DNA of 64,000 nucleotides, taken from positions 722,082 through 786,081 of the forward strand of contig NC_018251.1 in NCBI RefSeq assembly GCF_000227135.1, given 5' to 3'. Under the pieces are notes generated by a model, which did no database searches, was not told the origin of the DNA, and saw nothing but the letters and a program-made list of their open reading frames with translations. Shown piece by piece: positions 21,440-31,306 of the stretch. Position numbers and translations under genes: made by a program. Source of the stretch: Leishmania donovani. Taxonomy: Eukaryota; Euglenozoa; Kinetoplastea; Trypanosomatida; Trypanosomatidae. Each line of letters starts with the position of its first letter. Position 1 is the stretch's first letter.

Positions 21440-23614
21440 CTACACACGGGGCTGATCTGGAGGTGGAGGTAAACGTTGGCCTTGCGCAGCAACACCTATC
21501 ATACTCGCAGATCGCTCGCTGCGTCCGCTACGCACCACTGGTGGCAGAGCTATCCCCTCACGTGATGCGTGGGAAAAGGCTCGTCGAGTAGGGGTGCGAT
21601 CACTGTAGCTTATCACCATCGAACCAGCCCCGAAATCTTCAGCACTGGCGGTTATGCCCCGACTACTGCTGGCGGCTGCCCCGTTGTAGGCTGGAGCGGC
21701 GCAGACGTTGGGGGAGCTTTCATAGCCACCGCGGCCACCGTTGAGCGCCGCTGTGCAAAGGCCCGCCATTGTGCCGGTGCTCGCCGCCAGCAAGCGGCTC
21801 GGGCGGCCAGTGGCGTCCCACGAGGCGGCGGCTCCACAGCGAGGGGCGGAGAGTGAAATGCTGCGCGCTCGCTCATCGCCTCGTTCCTCCACCGCTACTA
21901 GCACCGTCGCCGAGTCCGGCGGAGTCTGGCCCGTCAACACCCCGTTGCTGCTTTGGTAGATGCTGTTGGTGTGTGTCGCTACACGAAGCATGTCTTCGCC
22001 GCTGGCGCCGCGCCCGGATAGGCCTCCCATGGCACCAAGCGCAGGAGACGAGCCACCGTTCGCTGCAACGTGCGGCACGTGTGGCAGGGCTGGTGAGTAC
22101 GACGTGCCGAGGGGGTGACGCCGAGCGGAGGTGGACGCTGACCCGCCGCGCGACGCAGGTGCGCGGGCCGGACCTATAGACTCCGTGTCTACCGATATGG
22201 AGCGCGCCGTCGACGCGCTCGGCGGAAAGGCTGGACGCGACGCCGACCGCAGAGGTGACACGCCGCTCTGCGAGGCTATCGATATGCTGTACTCGTTCTG
22301 CGAAAGGATGCTAGATCGACGGCTACGGGTGTTGCTGCCGTTGCAGCGCGCAAGGAATGGCCGCGTCGGCTGGTGCTGTACACCGGAGCGAGTCTCGACT
22401 GGCGTCTCCATGGCTGTCTCGATGCCCCAGTCGCTTGCCTCTTCACTCAAGTGAGCCGCCTGTAGGCGGAGCGGGCGACAGTACTCATCGAAGGTGTCGC
22501 GTGAGAAGTAGAGCCGGTTCTGCAACAGCTCCACCATGAGAAACTCCAGCGCGTTGAGGTCGTCGTTTGTGACACCGCCGACGACAGAAAAGTCGTGGTT
22601 GTTGAGTGTTCGCGTGTCCATGATCTTGCTTGCCATTCTGGTCGACGTGAGGAAGAGCTTGAACACGTTGTACGGGTGCAGGAGCATGCATGGGTGCATG
22701 CAGAGCAGCCGGTCCAGGTAGAGGCATCCGCACACCAGCACCGACGGAGAGACATAGGTGTACTTGACGATGCGCTTGAGGTAGTCGTGAACGGAGATGG
22801 CCGGAACCTCGCGGGTGGAGAAGGCGTTGAGTTCCGCCTGCGGGCTCGGCAAAGTCGCCTTGCCGCTGCCACTGCTGCTGCTGCCTGTCGTGTTCGCACA
22901 CGTGAGGCCACCGTTGACGCTCCCTCGTGGCGAGCGCTCGGCGTCAGTTGCGCCGTTCAGCGTGGTTGCTGAAGGCGAGGCTGGCGATGACACGTGCGCG
23001 GGTATCCCGTGCTTCTGCCGCAGCACCTCATGCGCCGCGATGGTGCAGTCGATTGCGTACGCCAGCCACGGAACAAGAAACCGGTATTCCTGCCCATGCT
23101 TCTCTTGCATCGTCTCGGACTCGTTCAGCAAGCGGCCCGAGCGCTTGCTGTGTCGCTGCGGCATGGACACGGACGGCGTAAGCGGAAAGAGGTCGACCGG
23201 CTCGTCCATCGTGGAGGGCAAGGGTGGCAGCGTTGGAGTGGCGGACGGACTCAACATTGTTGCGCCGGCGCACAGGCCATTCGCGCCACTGCTGTCCACG
23301 GTAGCGCTGGCTGCAGCCTCTTGGCCACGAGCGCCATAGAAGCCGCTCCCGGCAGCCGAGCCACTGCTGGGCGAAGTATGGAGACTGCTGTTGCACCCCG
23401 CTAAGCCAATCTGCATGGTAGACGGCTTGCGAAAAAAGTGGCAGATGAGCGGCTTCTCTATTTCGTCCACGCCGCGCGGCGGCACGGCGGGGGAGAGCCG
23501 CGGTGGGGAGTAGACTCTAGACGTATTGCCATCCTCGGTGTGGCTGCTGCTATGGTTGTTAGCGTCACCCGCGTGGTTGCGCCCGTTCTGCACCATTGTG
23601 TCTAGCGCACTCAT
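21440..23614 (-). CDS. PHO80-like cyclin (724 aa)
   Basis: The cyclin box lies at about residues 265-380. It contains IVKYTYVSPSVLVCGCLYLD followed by RLLCMHP, then a RMASKIMDTRTLNNHDFSVV helix and a DLNALEFLMVELLQNRLYF helix. It aligns over its whole length with the cyclin box of the next gene downstream (8013-10808), so the two are paralogues. The N-terminal 260 residues and the C-terminal 340 are Ser/Pro/Gly-rich and probably disordered, with many Ser/Pro sites that could be phosphorylated. The start is the ATG at 23614 (MSALDTMVQNG); a second ATG lies six codons later, and the frame upstream has no supporting features. The partner is expected to be a CRK kinase; which one cannot be told here. 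Confidence 0.85.
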   Translation of the reverse strand: MSALDTMVQNGRNHAGDANNHSSSHTEDGNTSRVYSPPRLSPAVPPRGVDEIEKPLICHFFRKPSTMQIGLAGCNSSLHTSPSSGSAAGSGFYGARGQEAAASATVDSSGANGLCAGATMLSPSATPTLPPLPSTMDEPVDLFPLTPSVSMPQRHSKRSGRLLNESETMQEKHGQEYRFLVPWLAYAIDCTIAAHEVLRQKHGIPAHVSSPASPSATTLNGATDAERSPRGSVNGGLTCANTTGSSSSGSGKATLPSPQAELNAFSTREVPAISVHDYLKRIVKYTYVSPSVLVCGCLYLDRLLCMHPCMLLHPYNVFKLFLTSTRMASKIMDTRTLNNHDFSVVGGVTNDDLNALEFLMVELLQNRLYFSRDTFDEYCRPLRLQAAHLSEEASDWGIETAMETPVETRSGVQHQPTRPFLARCNGSNTRSRRSSILSQNEYSISIASQSGVSPLRSASRPAFPPSASTARSISVDTESIGPARAPASRGGSASTSARRHPLGTSYSPALPHVPHVAANGGSSPALGAMGGLSGRGASGEDMLRVATHTNSIYQSSNGVLTGQTPPDSATVLVAVEERGDERARSISLSAPRCGAAASWDATGRPSRLLAASTGTMAGLCTAALNGGRGGYESSPNVCAAPAYNGAAASSSRGITASAEDFGAGSMVISYSDRTPTRRAFSHASREGIALPPVVRSGRSERSASMIGVAAQGQRLPPPPDQPRV

Positions 23615-25460
23615 TGCACAGCACCGAAACCGATAAAATCGGCAGAGAGAAAGGACACTCCTCACTCTCTTCTCGTCCACAGAGAAGGGAAAGGGAATAC
23701 GGTCACCGCCTGCTGGGAGAAGGTGGGAAGGGTAAGGGGGGAGGGTCTCGATCAACAAGATGTCGGCGTACACACCACCACGCGAAACGAGAGAGAGGAG
23801 TCGCTGCACCAATCCTAAGGGGTATCAAGAGAGTCGCGTGTGCTCAAGCGTGATGCTCAGAGAATGCTGCAATCTCCAAGGGTGCTGCGCAGCCCTTAGC
23901 AAAACAATGGATATCCGTATGGACGTGTATGCGTATGTGGTGACTGGAGAGAGAGGAGGGGGTGGGGTGGGGGGGGGGAGGGAAGGGAAGAGGTGGTTCG
24001 GAGAGAGCGTGCGCCGTTTCCCGCCGGACTACAGAGAGACAATAACAAGGCACCACCACTGACACGGACACACGGGAAGGGTGATGCAAGACGGGGATGC
24101 AAGGCGTGAGGAAGGAGTAAAGGCGGGAGGGTAGGGGGGTGGAGGAAAAAAGACGGAGGAGAGGAAAGAGGAGCAGGACAAAACAGAGAGCAAAACGCAC
24201 AGCAAGAAAGATGTACGCGCGGTGGTGGTGTTGAGGGGGTGAGAAGGTGTGTGTTCGTGTGTGTGTGTGTGTCTGTGGCGGCGGTGGGGAGTGGCAACTT
24301 GCTACAAAGAACCAAGAGAACCAGAAAGTACAAGGAGGGGAGGTGGTGTGGGGGGGGAGGGGAAGGGGGAGAATGATGTGTGGGTGAGAAGCGGTGATGG
24401 ATGGATGGGGGGGCGGTAAATGAACGTGAGGTGCGAATAGCAAAGCTGCCGCGCTGCCGACACTGGAGAAGGGGGAGGACGAACAGCAAATGAAAAATGT
24501 CAAACACCACACACACAGAGAGAAAAGGGGATACAGGAAGAAAGGTGAAGCCGGCGTCACCGACACGTGATCACACACGCACTAGAGAGCGAGCGAGCGA
24601 GAGAGAAGGGAGAAGGAGCGAAGGCGTGGGTGGATGCTATGCGAGAGAACAACAAATGAACTATAACATTCACATGGGAGCAATTTACGTGACTGGCACG
24701 TGACAGGGATGGTGTTCGCGAGACGAGGAGGAGGGCGATGATGATGTAGAAAGAAACAAAACAGAAGGCGTACACACACAAAGGATTTAAGACGGAAGAG
24801 CACGCACAAGAGCACGCGTGTGTGTGTGTGTGGGGGGGGGGAGGTGGGAAAGGGGGAGGGAGACGCGCAGAGTGGTTGCGCGCACGCGAAGAGAAGATGT
24901 AGTGGTTAAACCGCCAGCCCCACCCCGAAGGAAATTTCATGCGCAGTGAGACCAGAGAAGCAATTGAGCAGAAGCGAAGAGGATGAAGAGGGAAAGTCAG
25001 AGGTCACAACACATACGCACGCGCATACATTAGCATGCACACCTCTTGCCGCTGATACGGCGGTGTCGACAACGCCATCCCAAGGGTAGGGGGGCGCCTG
25101 GCTAGAGAGAGAAGGATATGTACGCCACCACGCCAGAGATGACGTCCTCCTTCATCACTCTTTACGTCACCCTCTCTGTATGACGCCCGAGTCAGACGAT
25201 GGGGGGGGGGAGAGGTTCAGCGCACGCTACATCAGCGCCAAAGCCCTGATGATTCACAGTTCCCTTGCTTTACACCTGTCGTTCACTCGTCTTTGGGTGT
25301 TTGCCTTGCTGGGTTTGCGGGTGCGCTTGCTCACATTGCTGCACATGTGGAAACAACGGAGGAGGCCAAATTATGGAGCAAACTCATCATAAAGAGCGCC
25401 AACGCAAACGCGAGCACGCACACACGCACGTTTACGAGAATCGCTCTCGTCCTCTTTCCT
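23615..25460. other. Intergenic region, 1.85 kb
   Basis: Holds the 5' leader of the 724-aa cyclin gene and the 3' UTR of the PLAA gene. Purine-rich on the plus strand, with GT and G runs near 24250-24275 and 24818-24840. Only low-complexity frames are present; no gene or RNA recognised. Confidence 0.7.
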
Positions 25461-27947
25461 TCAAGAGGCGATTGGGTGGCCGACTTGAGCCAACAGCCAC
25501 GCAGCCGTCGACTGACCCTCGACGCGAGCGCCGGTGGCAATCCCCTTCAGTGAGGGCGTTAACGATTTGAGCACCTGGGCCACTACCGCAGCGCGCCACG
25601 CAGTCGGCGACGGTGGGGAGTACAGCAAGAGTGACCGCAGCGATCGTAGAGTGTCGCGCACTACTGGCGAGTCGTTGCGCTCCACTACAAACAAAACGGC
25701 GCTCTGCTGCACAACGGCGACGGCCAGCCGCTCGGCAAGGCCCGCGAACCCCGCCGTCGCTAGGCTCGACCCCGGGGAACACAGGGCTACCGTCACGTTG
25801 CGGAGGAGTGCAGCCGTAGCAGCTCGGCAGTTGGTGCGCATGGTAGCGGGCGTGTCGCTCGTGATCAGCTTCGTCATGGACGGCAGCGACGCCGTCAACC
25901 ACACCAGCATCTCCTGCGCGTCTTCAGTCATGTCCGACGCTTGCACACGCACGTCACACAAGCGGCCAAACACGGACGCGGCAAGCCGCAGAGCCACCAT
26001 CCACTCGGCCGCCGACGTTGGCAGCTGCGGGGGTTGTGGTGCTTTAGAGCCCCAGACGGTATTCAGCTTTGCCAGCGTCTCTCCGACGATCTCGGGCTTA
26101 TCAACGGTGGCGGTGAGCATATAGCGCAGAGCGTCCGTTGCGGGAAAGCGAAGCCCAGCCGGTAGCGCGGCGTACAGGCTGAGAAGACCTGAGCACGTGG
26201 CGGATGGATCACTGGCGTTTGGCGACACCGCCTCGACGGTGTGGTGGAACTGCGTGTGCTCCGGCAAGAGTGTGTTCACCTTCGTCTGCGCAGCTGCAGC
26301 GTTGAAGGTGTCAAAGAGCTGCGGCACTTCCCACGCAGGAAGAAGACTGTCAGTCTCTGCTGGCGGCGCCGGAGAGGCTGCTGCTGCAAATGGCGCGGGT
26401 GCTGCAGCGCCACCAGAGTCGGAGGCACGTCTGGTACCCTCCAAGCCCGGAATACGCGAAAGATCTTCTGGCGACACATGCGCCATAAGAAAGTTTTGAA
26501 TCTCCTCCTGTGAGTCTTGCGCAACAACGCCAGAGTGGTCCTGGATGAAGCGCTTTGCCGTCTCTACAACACTGTCACCGACATTGTAGGGCAGCTTCAG
26601 CATGCGACCCTCAACATTCACGTCGAAAAGGTAATCGTACGATTGCCCGTTGTAGAAGTGCTTCTCGCGTTGTTGCTCCGAAGCGCCTGTGTAGTGCTGA
26701 GCGTCTGGCCCTGCAACGACAACACCGATCTTCTCCCACTGACTGGCACTCCACACATATAACTCCACCTCGCCCTTCTCATTGCGGGCGAAGAGGCGTT
26801 CGCCCTCCAGCGTGCCGCGGCGCTGCGCAATCTCGTGCGTGAACGGCATCGACTCCACATCGAGGCCGCCACTGGCGGCAGCAGCGCTGCTGGATTTGGC
26901 GATTTTGACATCCACAGTCTGGGAGGAGACCGCCGTCTCCAAGGCTTCCAGCTTCTCGATGGACGCCATGTGGCCATAGTCGCGGGTCCATACGCGCACG
27001 GTATGATCTGAACCACCAGAGAGCAGCCTGCCGTCCGATGTTGGCGCCACACTCCACACGACGCAGGGGTGCTGAATGACTTGCACGGTGAACAGCTTAC
27101 CATCAGCGCTGCTTGAACGCCATACGCGCACTGTGTGATCTTCCGAGGCAGTGTACAGCTCTGACAGAGCAGGAGACCAACTGATGGAGTAGATCAGTGA
27201 GTCATGGCCGTCCAATACTTGAAGAGAACAGTCAGTGCCGATGCTCCACAGTCGTACCGTGCAATCGTTCCCTGCCGACGCGAAGCGGGTGCTGTCGACC
27301 GCACAAATGCACTGCACAACATCCCGGTGGCCAAAGAAAATCTGTATGGTCCTTCCCGTCAAAGCATCCCAGGCGTGAATCGTCTTGTCGCCAGAGCCAG
27401 ACACGATTGTCGAGGTGTTTGTCAGTTGCGCCACACCACGGATGGCCGTGGCGTGCTTGTCGTAAAGTTGTTTCGGCTGTCCACTTTTGTGATCGAAAAT
27501 AAGGATCATCCCACCCCAATCACCAGAAATAATATCGCCAGCAAGCGCATCCTCCACCTCTGTGTCGACACTGCCGGGAGTGAAATGCATGATGGCACCG
27601 CAACAAGCGCCACTGTTGTGCCCATCTAACACGGCTTCTACCGCGGACGACTCGGCATTCCACAGTGCCACATGCTTATCATTTGATCCGGTGACAACGC
27701 ACGACTCGTGATCCAGAAGCTCTACACCAGGATGAAATAGAACGTAGTTGACAAACGCGGTATGACCAACAAAGGTCAGACCGTCCTCTACAGTGTCCCC
27801 TGACGTCGGAACAGTGGACAACTTCGCTGTGTTGTCGCGCGACGCTGTGAAGACAGCCGACGGATCATGAGGTGAGGAGCTGACAAAGCGAACATCAGAG
27901 GTGTGCGCCCGTCCGTCTGCCTGAAGAATAAACGCTTCGTCACACAT
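25461..27947 (-). CDS. PLAA/Doa1 (Ufd3, Lub1) homologue, ubiquitin-binding Cdc48 cofactor
   Basis: The 828-aa protein has the full family architecture. WD40 repeats lie at about residues 10-320, with blades ending in SGSGDKTIHAWD, SAGNDCTVRLWS, TASEDHTVRVWR and SGGSDHTVRVWT. A PFU domain lies at about 390-490 (YDYLFDVNVEGRMLKLPYNV; IQNFLMAH). A C-terminal helical PUL domain spans about 560-828. In yeast and animals this protein binds ubiquitin through WD40 and PFU, and Cdc48/p97 through PUL, and maintains ubiquitin levels and sorting of ubiquitinated cargo. The linker at about 495-540 is Ala/Pro-rich. The ATG at 27947 (MCDEAFIL) is used; ten further open codons upstream begin at TTG. Length is close to that of human and yeast members. 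Confidence 0.93.
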   Translation of the reverse strand: MCDEAFILQADGRAHTSDVRFVSSSPHDPSAVFTASRDNTAKLSTVPTSGDTVEDGLTFVGHTAFVNYVLFHPGVELLDHESCVVTGSNDKHVALWNAESSAVEAVLDGHNSGACCGAIMHFTPGSVDTEVEDALAGDIISGDWGGMILIFDHKSGQPKQLYDKHATAIRGVAQLTNTSTIVSGSGDKTIHAWDALTGRTIQIFFGHRDVVQCICAVDSTRFASAGNDCTVRLWSIGTDCSLQVLDGHDSLIYSISWSPALSELYTASEDHTVRVWRSSSADGKLFTVQVIQHPCVVWSVAPTSDGRLLSGGSDHTVRVWTRDYGHMASIEKLEALETAVSSQTVDVKIAKSSSAAAASGGLDVESMPFTHEIAQRRGTLEGERLFARNEKGEVELYVWSASQWEKIGVVVAGPDAQHYTGASEQQREKHFYNGQSYDYLFDVNVEGRMLKLPYNVGDSVVETAKRFIQDHSGVVAQDSQEEIQNFLMAHVSPEDLSRIPGLEGTRRASDSGGAAAPAPFAAAASPAPPAETDSLLPAWEVPQLFDTFNAAAAQTKVNTLLPEHTQFHHTVEAVSPNASDPSATCSGLLSLYAALPAGLRFPATDALRYMLTATVDKPEIVGETLAKLNTVWGSKAPQPPQLPTSAAEWMVALRLAASVFGRLCDVRVQASDMTEDAQEMLVWLTASLPSMTKLITSDTPATMRTNCRAATAALLRNVTVALCSPGSSLATAGFAGLAERLAVAVVQQSAVLFVVERNDSPVVRDTLRSLRSLLLYSPPSPTAWRAAVVAQVLKSLTPSLKGIATGARVEGQSTAAWLLAQVGHPIAS

Positions 27948-28464
27948 GCTTACGACTGAAGATGCTTGGAGAAGCAAGCGGAAATGAATGATCGTGCACC
28001 AGCTAGAAGGGCTCGACGAAGTACCACGGACGCCAAGAGAGAAAAAAGAGGGAATTCTGAGAAGAGGTCGTAAAGCGCACCTTCAAAGCTAACCACAAAG
28101 AAGAGACGACGCGAATAGCAAAAACCGTGCAAACAACAACAAAAGCCGTGCCCGCTGCTGAGGATAAATAGCAGCGTCAATACAGCAAAAAAAAAAGGAG
28201 AGAAAGATAATAGAGAGGCATCGGAGCATTGGCCTGCTAGCTGGCGTGTATGCGTGGGGAGAGGACAGTCTCAAAACAAATGCTTCGTAGCATTCAGCAT
28301 GGTAGGAAGGCCAAGGCCGACGGAGGCTTCGTAAAGACCTAATAATACCTTTTTTTTTCGTCCAGCGCTCAGCGGATGGAGCAGCAGTAATGCTTAGGAG
28401 ACTTTGTTTCGACAGAGCGACAAATGGCAGCAGTGAGAACGGAATCGTTCTGTGCAATTCAAAG
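27948..28464. other. Intergenic region, 0.5 kb
   Basis: Leader of the PLAA gene and 3' UTR of the PTAR1-like gene. Contains A-rich and T-rich runs near 28185-28200 and 28349-28360 and less purine bias than other spacers. No gene seen. Confidence 0.7.
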
Positions 28465-29922
28465 TCACTTACACGAAGATGTATTCCTGAGAAGCGAAGC
28501 GAGCTGACATCCGTAGCGAGAAGCGTTGAAAGAAGTCCACGCAGACGAACCAGAGGATTCTGACCACGAGTAAGGGAGAGCCGACACCGGAGATAGAAGC
28601 GCATCAATGCCGTCTACGAGATGGAGTCCAACATACGTGGAGGCCCATCTCAGCTCATCTTCAGCGCTCCATAGCGAAAGCACCGTGTTCTGCGGTGATC
28701 GCGTACATGCCCATTGAATCAAGCCTAGGCGAAGGTGCCACATGCACTCATGCCCCTTTTCGCTGTGTCGTCGGATTTCAGTTTGGGTAAACACCATAAG
28801 GTTTCTCCACAATGCCGGCGCGAGTGCGGTTCTTGGGCAGCCCTCGCCGATGCGCGTTCCGTTCTCGCCCTCTTTGCCTACGTTGAAGTGTTCCTTAGTC
28901 CCACTCCTGTGTAGTTCACCGGCAGCTTGGTGGGGATCTTCCATTACTGACCCTGCTTCGGAGATAGATGAATCACCCTTCCCGTCGAGAGCGTCTTGTT
29001 CTTGAAGAAGAAATAGCAGGTACGACGTAGCCGAGCTATCACCATTGTGCTCTCTGATAAACTCAATGACTTGCTCGCTATCCATTTGAATGGCGACACG
29101 TGCACAATCCCATCTCGCGCAGACCTTTGACGGATTTGCATGCAGGGATCGAAATCTAAGCCGGCGGTAATGCCAAGCGTTGTAGTTCATGGGATGTGTG
29201 TGTGCAGCCATAAAAAACAGCTGGTCGTCTTGTGCTTCAAACTTAAGAATAGGCAAGGCAGTTTCCTCGCCTTCTTTAGGGCCGTCGATGAGAAGTCCGC
29301 AGCCACACATGTTGGAGCAGAGCCATTGTCGATACTCCCACAACGACTTCAGCTTTGGGCAAAGGCTCAAAAAAAGATCCAAGAGAACAAACTCTTTCAT
29401 CGCATGATGCAACTTTTGGCCGCTCTCTGCTTTGCTCTCTGTGGTGAAGCACGTTTCGCGCAGCCACCGTCGACGAAGCGATACGAAAATGTCGTGTTGA
29501 GGGATACACGCCCATGCTAAAGCGACGACTGTGGGCGGCAAGTCGCTAAGCATCGCGCGTGTCACATGCGGACTGTTGTCGAGGCTGTCCGGTGATCGAC
29601 TGAAACCGTCGGCAACGCTTGATAGCGGGTCTTTTGCTCTTTCAAAGGAGCTCACAAAAAAGGCTTTCATGGCAGCAACAACGCGTCTGTCCACGAGAAC
29701 AGGAAAGTCAGTAAACTTTGTCGTGCTTGCTGCTACGCAGGGAATCTCAGCCAAACAGGCGACTCTGTTCGACTCTAGCGGTTGCTGAGAGAAGCCGAAT
29801 GCCGCCCTGATTGGTGGCGCACCGAGTGCTTGAATGCTCTGCAAGTATAGGTCGGCAGCAGCATCCAGAATTTGGTCAAGCTCTTTTGCCGCATCCGCGA
29901 TAATGGTGTAACCGGATTCCAT
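28465..29922 (-). CDS. PTAR1-like protein prenyltransferase alpha-subunit repeat protein (485 aa)
   Basis: Two sequences match the PPTA repeat consensus of prenyltransferase alpha subunits: SLWEYRQWLCSN at about residues 195-206 and NYNAWHYRRLRF at about 247-258. A weaker ALWRNLMVFTQTEIRRH lies near 370. The long spacing and low conservation between repeats fit PTAR1, the accessory alpha-type subunit that in animals pairs with RABGGTB as geranylgeranyltransferase III, better than the FNTA or RABGGTA subunits. The ATG at 29922 (MESGYTIIADAAKEL) is the first in frame; 77 open codons upstream start at GTG and encode a hydrophobic string. The base composition is less GC-rich than most neighbouring genes. 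Family assignment is by motif; the beta partner is unknown. Confidence 0.65.
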   Translation of the reverse strand: MESGYTIIADAAKELDQILDAAADLYLQSIQALGAPPIRAAFGFSQQPLESNRVACLAEIPCVAASTTKFTDFPVLVDRRVVAAMKAFFVSSFERAKDPLSSVADGFSRSPDSLDNSPHVTRAMLSDLPPTVVALAWACIPQHDIFVSLRRRWLRETCFTTESKAESGQKLHHAMKEFVLLDLFLSLCPKLKSLWEYRQWLCSNMCGCGLLIDGPKEGEETALPILKFEAQDDQLFFMAAHTHPMNYNAWHYRRLRFRSLHANPSKVCARWDCARVAIQMDSEQVIEFIREHNGDSSATSYLLFLLQEQDALDGKGDSSISEAGSVMEDPHQAAGELHRSGTKEHFNVGKEGENGTRIGEGCPRTALAPALWRNLMVFTQTEIRRHSEKGHECMWHLRLGLIQWACTRSPQNTVLSLWSAEDELRWASTYVGLHLVDGIDALLSPVSALPYSWSESSGSSAWTSFNASRYGCQLASLLRNTSSCK

Positions 29923-30426
29923 GTGGTTGCGCAGAAAGTGTGAGGGTAGAAGTGGCGCCTCACGTAAATGCACTGTAGCGATGTGTAAACCTTCATGCAG
30001 CAAAACGAGCAAACCGTAAAGAGGGAAGATCGTGACGTGAGTAAGAGAACAAGAGGCAAAGAGCGCCAACAATAAGATGCGGGAAGCAGTCAAATCATGC
30101 GGATTACCCGTGCCATAGAGAGCTTTTGCAGAGAAGGGAAGAGTCCGGACCACACTTGACCACCGTCCTCTAGCGTCATTTCTGCCCTTTCTTTAACCAT
30201 ACGATTTTATAGGCATAATACGTTCAAGCGTGGGAAGAGATAAGCACTGGTTCAAAGAAGCAAGCACAAGCAAAAAGGTCACAGCGTGAAGGAAAAGGGG
30301 CCGGATCGAGCGAATACGCACAGAGTAGCGCCGCGGCCACCGGTAAAAAAACAAAGCAATAAGAAGTTCGTGCCTCCTGAGCTGGCCCAGCTTGGGGAGC
30401 GCTCAAGCTCATCCCAAGGCGCAATT
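29923..30426. other. Intergenic region, 0.5 kb
   Basis: Leader of the PTAR1-like gene and 3' UTR of the Pam18-like gene. An open frame without ATG continues from the PTAR1-like gene to 30153; coding there cannot be excluded. Nothing else recognised. Confidence 0.6.
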
Positions 30427-30792
30427 TCATTTGATGAGAATGTCTTTCGCCTCGTTCAGCTTTGTCGCGATGTAGGGCGTTCCACTGACATCACTATGAA
30501 AGTCCTTCATCATGTTTCGGTATCGCTTCTTCACCTCCTCGGGTGCCGGGCGGCAAAAAATGGCGCCTGCCTCGTTTTCCTTGAATCCGAGAAGCATGTA
30601 GGCTTCGTACTCTGTCATGGGGGACTGGAATCCGTACTCGAACTTGTGATACGGCTTGGCGCTTTTCAGAAAACGCGAGGAGGCATTTTGCGCACCAGAG
30701 GCCGACACCCGCTGCGCGATTCGTGGGCCGACGCGGGAAGCATAGTAGATGCCGCACCCAGCAAGAATGCCAGCAATGATTGGGAGTACCAT
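30427..30792 (-). CDS. Pam18/Tim14-like J-domain protein with HSD in place of HPD (121 aa)
   Basis: Small membrane protein of family-typical size. An N-terminal hydrophobic segment lies at about residues 3-22 (VLPIIAGILAGCGIYYASRV). A matrix-type J domain fills the C-terminus, with EAYMLLGFKE, the KKRYRNMMKDFH helix and the Pam18 signature GTPYIATKLNEAKDILIK. Canonical Pam18 stimulates mitochondrial Hsp70 at the TIM23 import motor through an invariant HPD loop. Here residues 99-101 are HSD (codons CAT AGT GAT at 30498-30490), so stimulation of Hsp70 is doubtful. Pam16 also lacks HPD, but the GTPYIATKLNEAKD motif is Pam18-like. Work in Trypanosoma brucei indicated that the canonical Pam18 was replaced in import by another J protein, which would fit relaxed constraint. 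The start ATG at 30792 is unambiguous. Confidence 0.8.
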   Translation of the reverse strand: MVLPIIAGILAGCGIYYASRVGPRIAQRVSASGAQNASSRFLKSAKPYHKFEYGFQSPMTEYEAYMLLGFKENEAGAIFCRPAPEEVKKRYRNMMKDFHSDVSGTPYIATKLNEAKDILIK

Positions 30793-31306
30793 TTTTTCCC
30801 CTTTCAGCGCCTAGAGTGTAGGCTATGCGGCGTCGGGCGTGCATGGAAAGCGGGGGGAAACGGGGGGGGGTGGCGTGGGCTTCGGTGGTTGAACGGTGCC
30901 CGGGCCGCTGAGGGGGGGGGGTTGCCGCGCGGCGGTGGCCCACGCGGGGGGGCCCGGCATCTNNNNNNNNNNNNNNNNNNNNNNNNNNNGGCGCCTCCGC
31001 ATTTGGGGGAGGGGGGGGGGCGTGGCGGGGCGCAGGGTCTTGTTGCATGATAAATTTGGCGCGCGCGGGCGGTCAACGACGAGCCCGGCGTGGCACGTTC
31101 CTTTTTTTTCCCTGTCGGTCCCACGCAAAAGGGGGCTGATAACAACAACTTCATCGCATCGTTTGGCGAGATAATACCAACAGCTCACGTAACCAACCGG
31201 GGGCGCAACAGGAAACAAGGGACGTGAGAAAAAGCGAAAAAAAAAACGGCAGCAGCAGAGCAGCGGTATGCGTTCGGGTTTTGTCATTTTCTATGCGGGG
31301 CGCGTG
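30793..31306. other. Intergenic region with low-quality G-rich sequence around a gap
   Basis: Between about 30840 and 31060 the plus strand has repeated G runs of 7-10 bases unlike the other spacers and a 27-base N gap (30963-30989). This looks like degraded read ends. The rest is ordinary spacer. No gene seen. Confidence 0.6.
30963..30989. other. Assembly gap, 27 N
   Basis: Short N run within homopolymer-rich sequence. Confidence 0.99.

Noticed and set aside
22447..22911. Cys/Thr/Ser-rich 154-codon minus-strand frame
   Set aside because: Lies in another frame inside the 724-aa cyclin gene, over the conserved cyclin box.
27948..27977. Extended PLAA start at 27977
   Set aside because: The codon there is TTG, not ATG. 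Nuclear genes of this group start at ATG; 27947 is used. The same logic trimmed the 962-aa, 523-aa, VPS34 and PTAR1-like frames.
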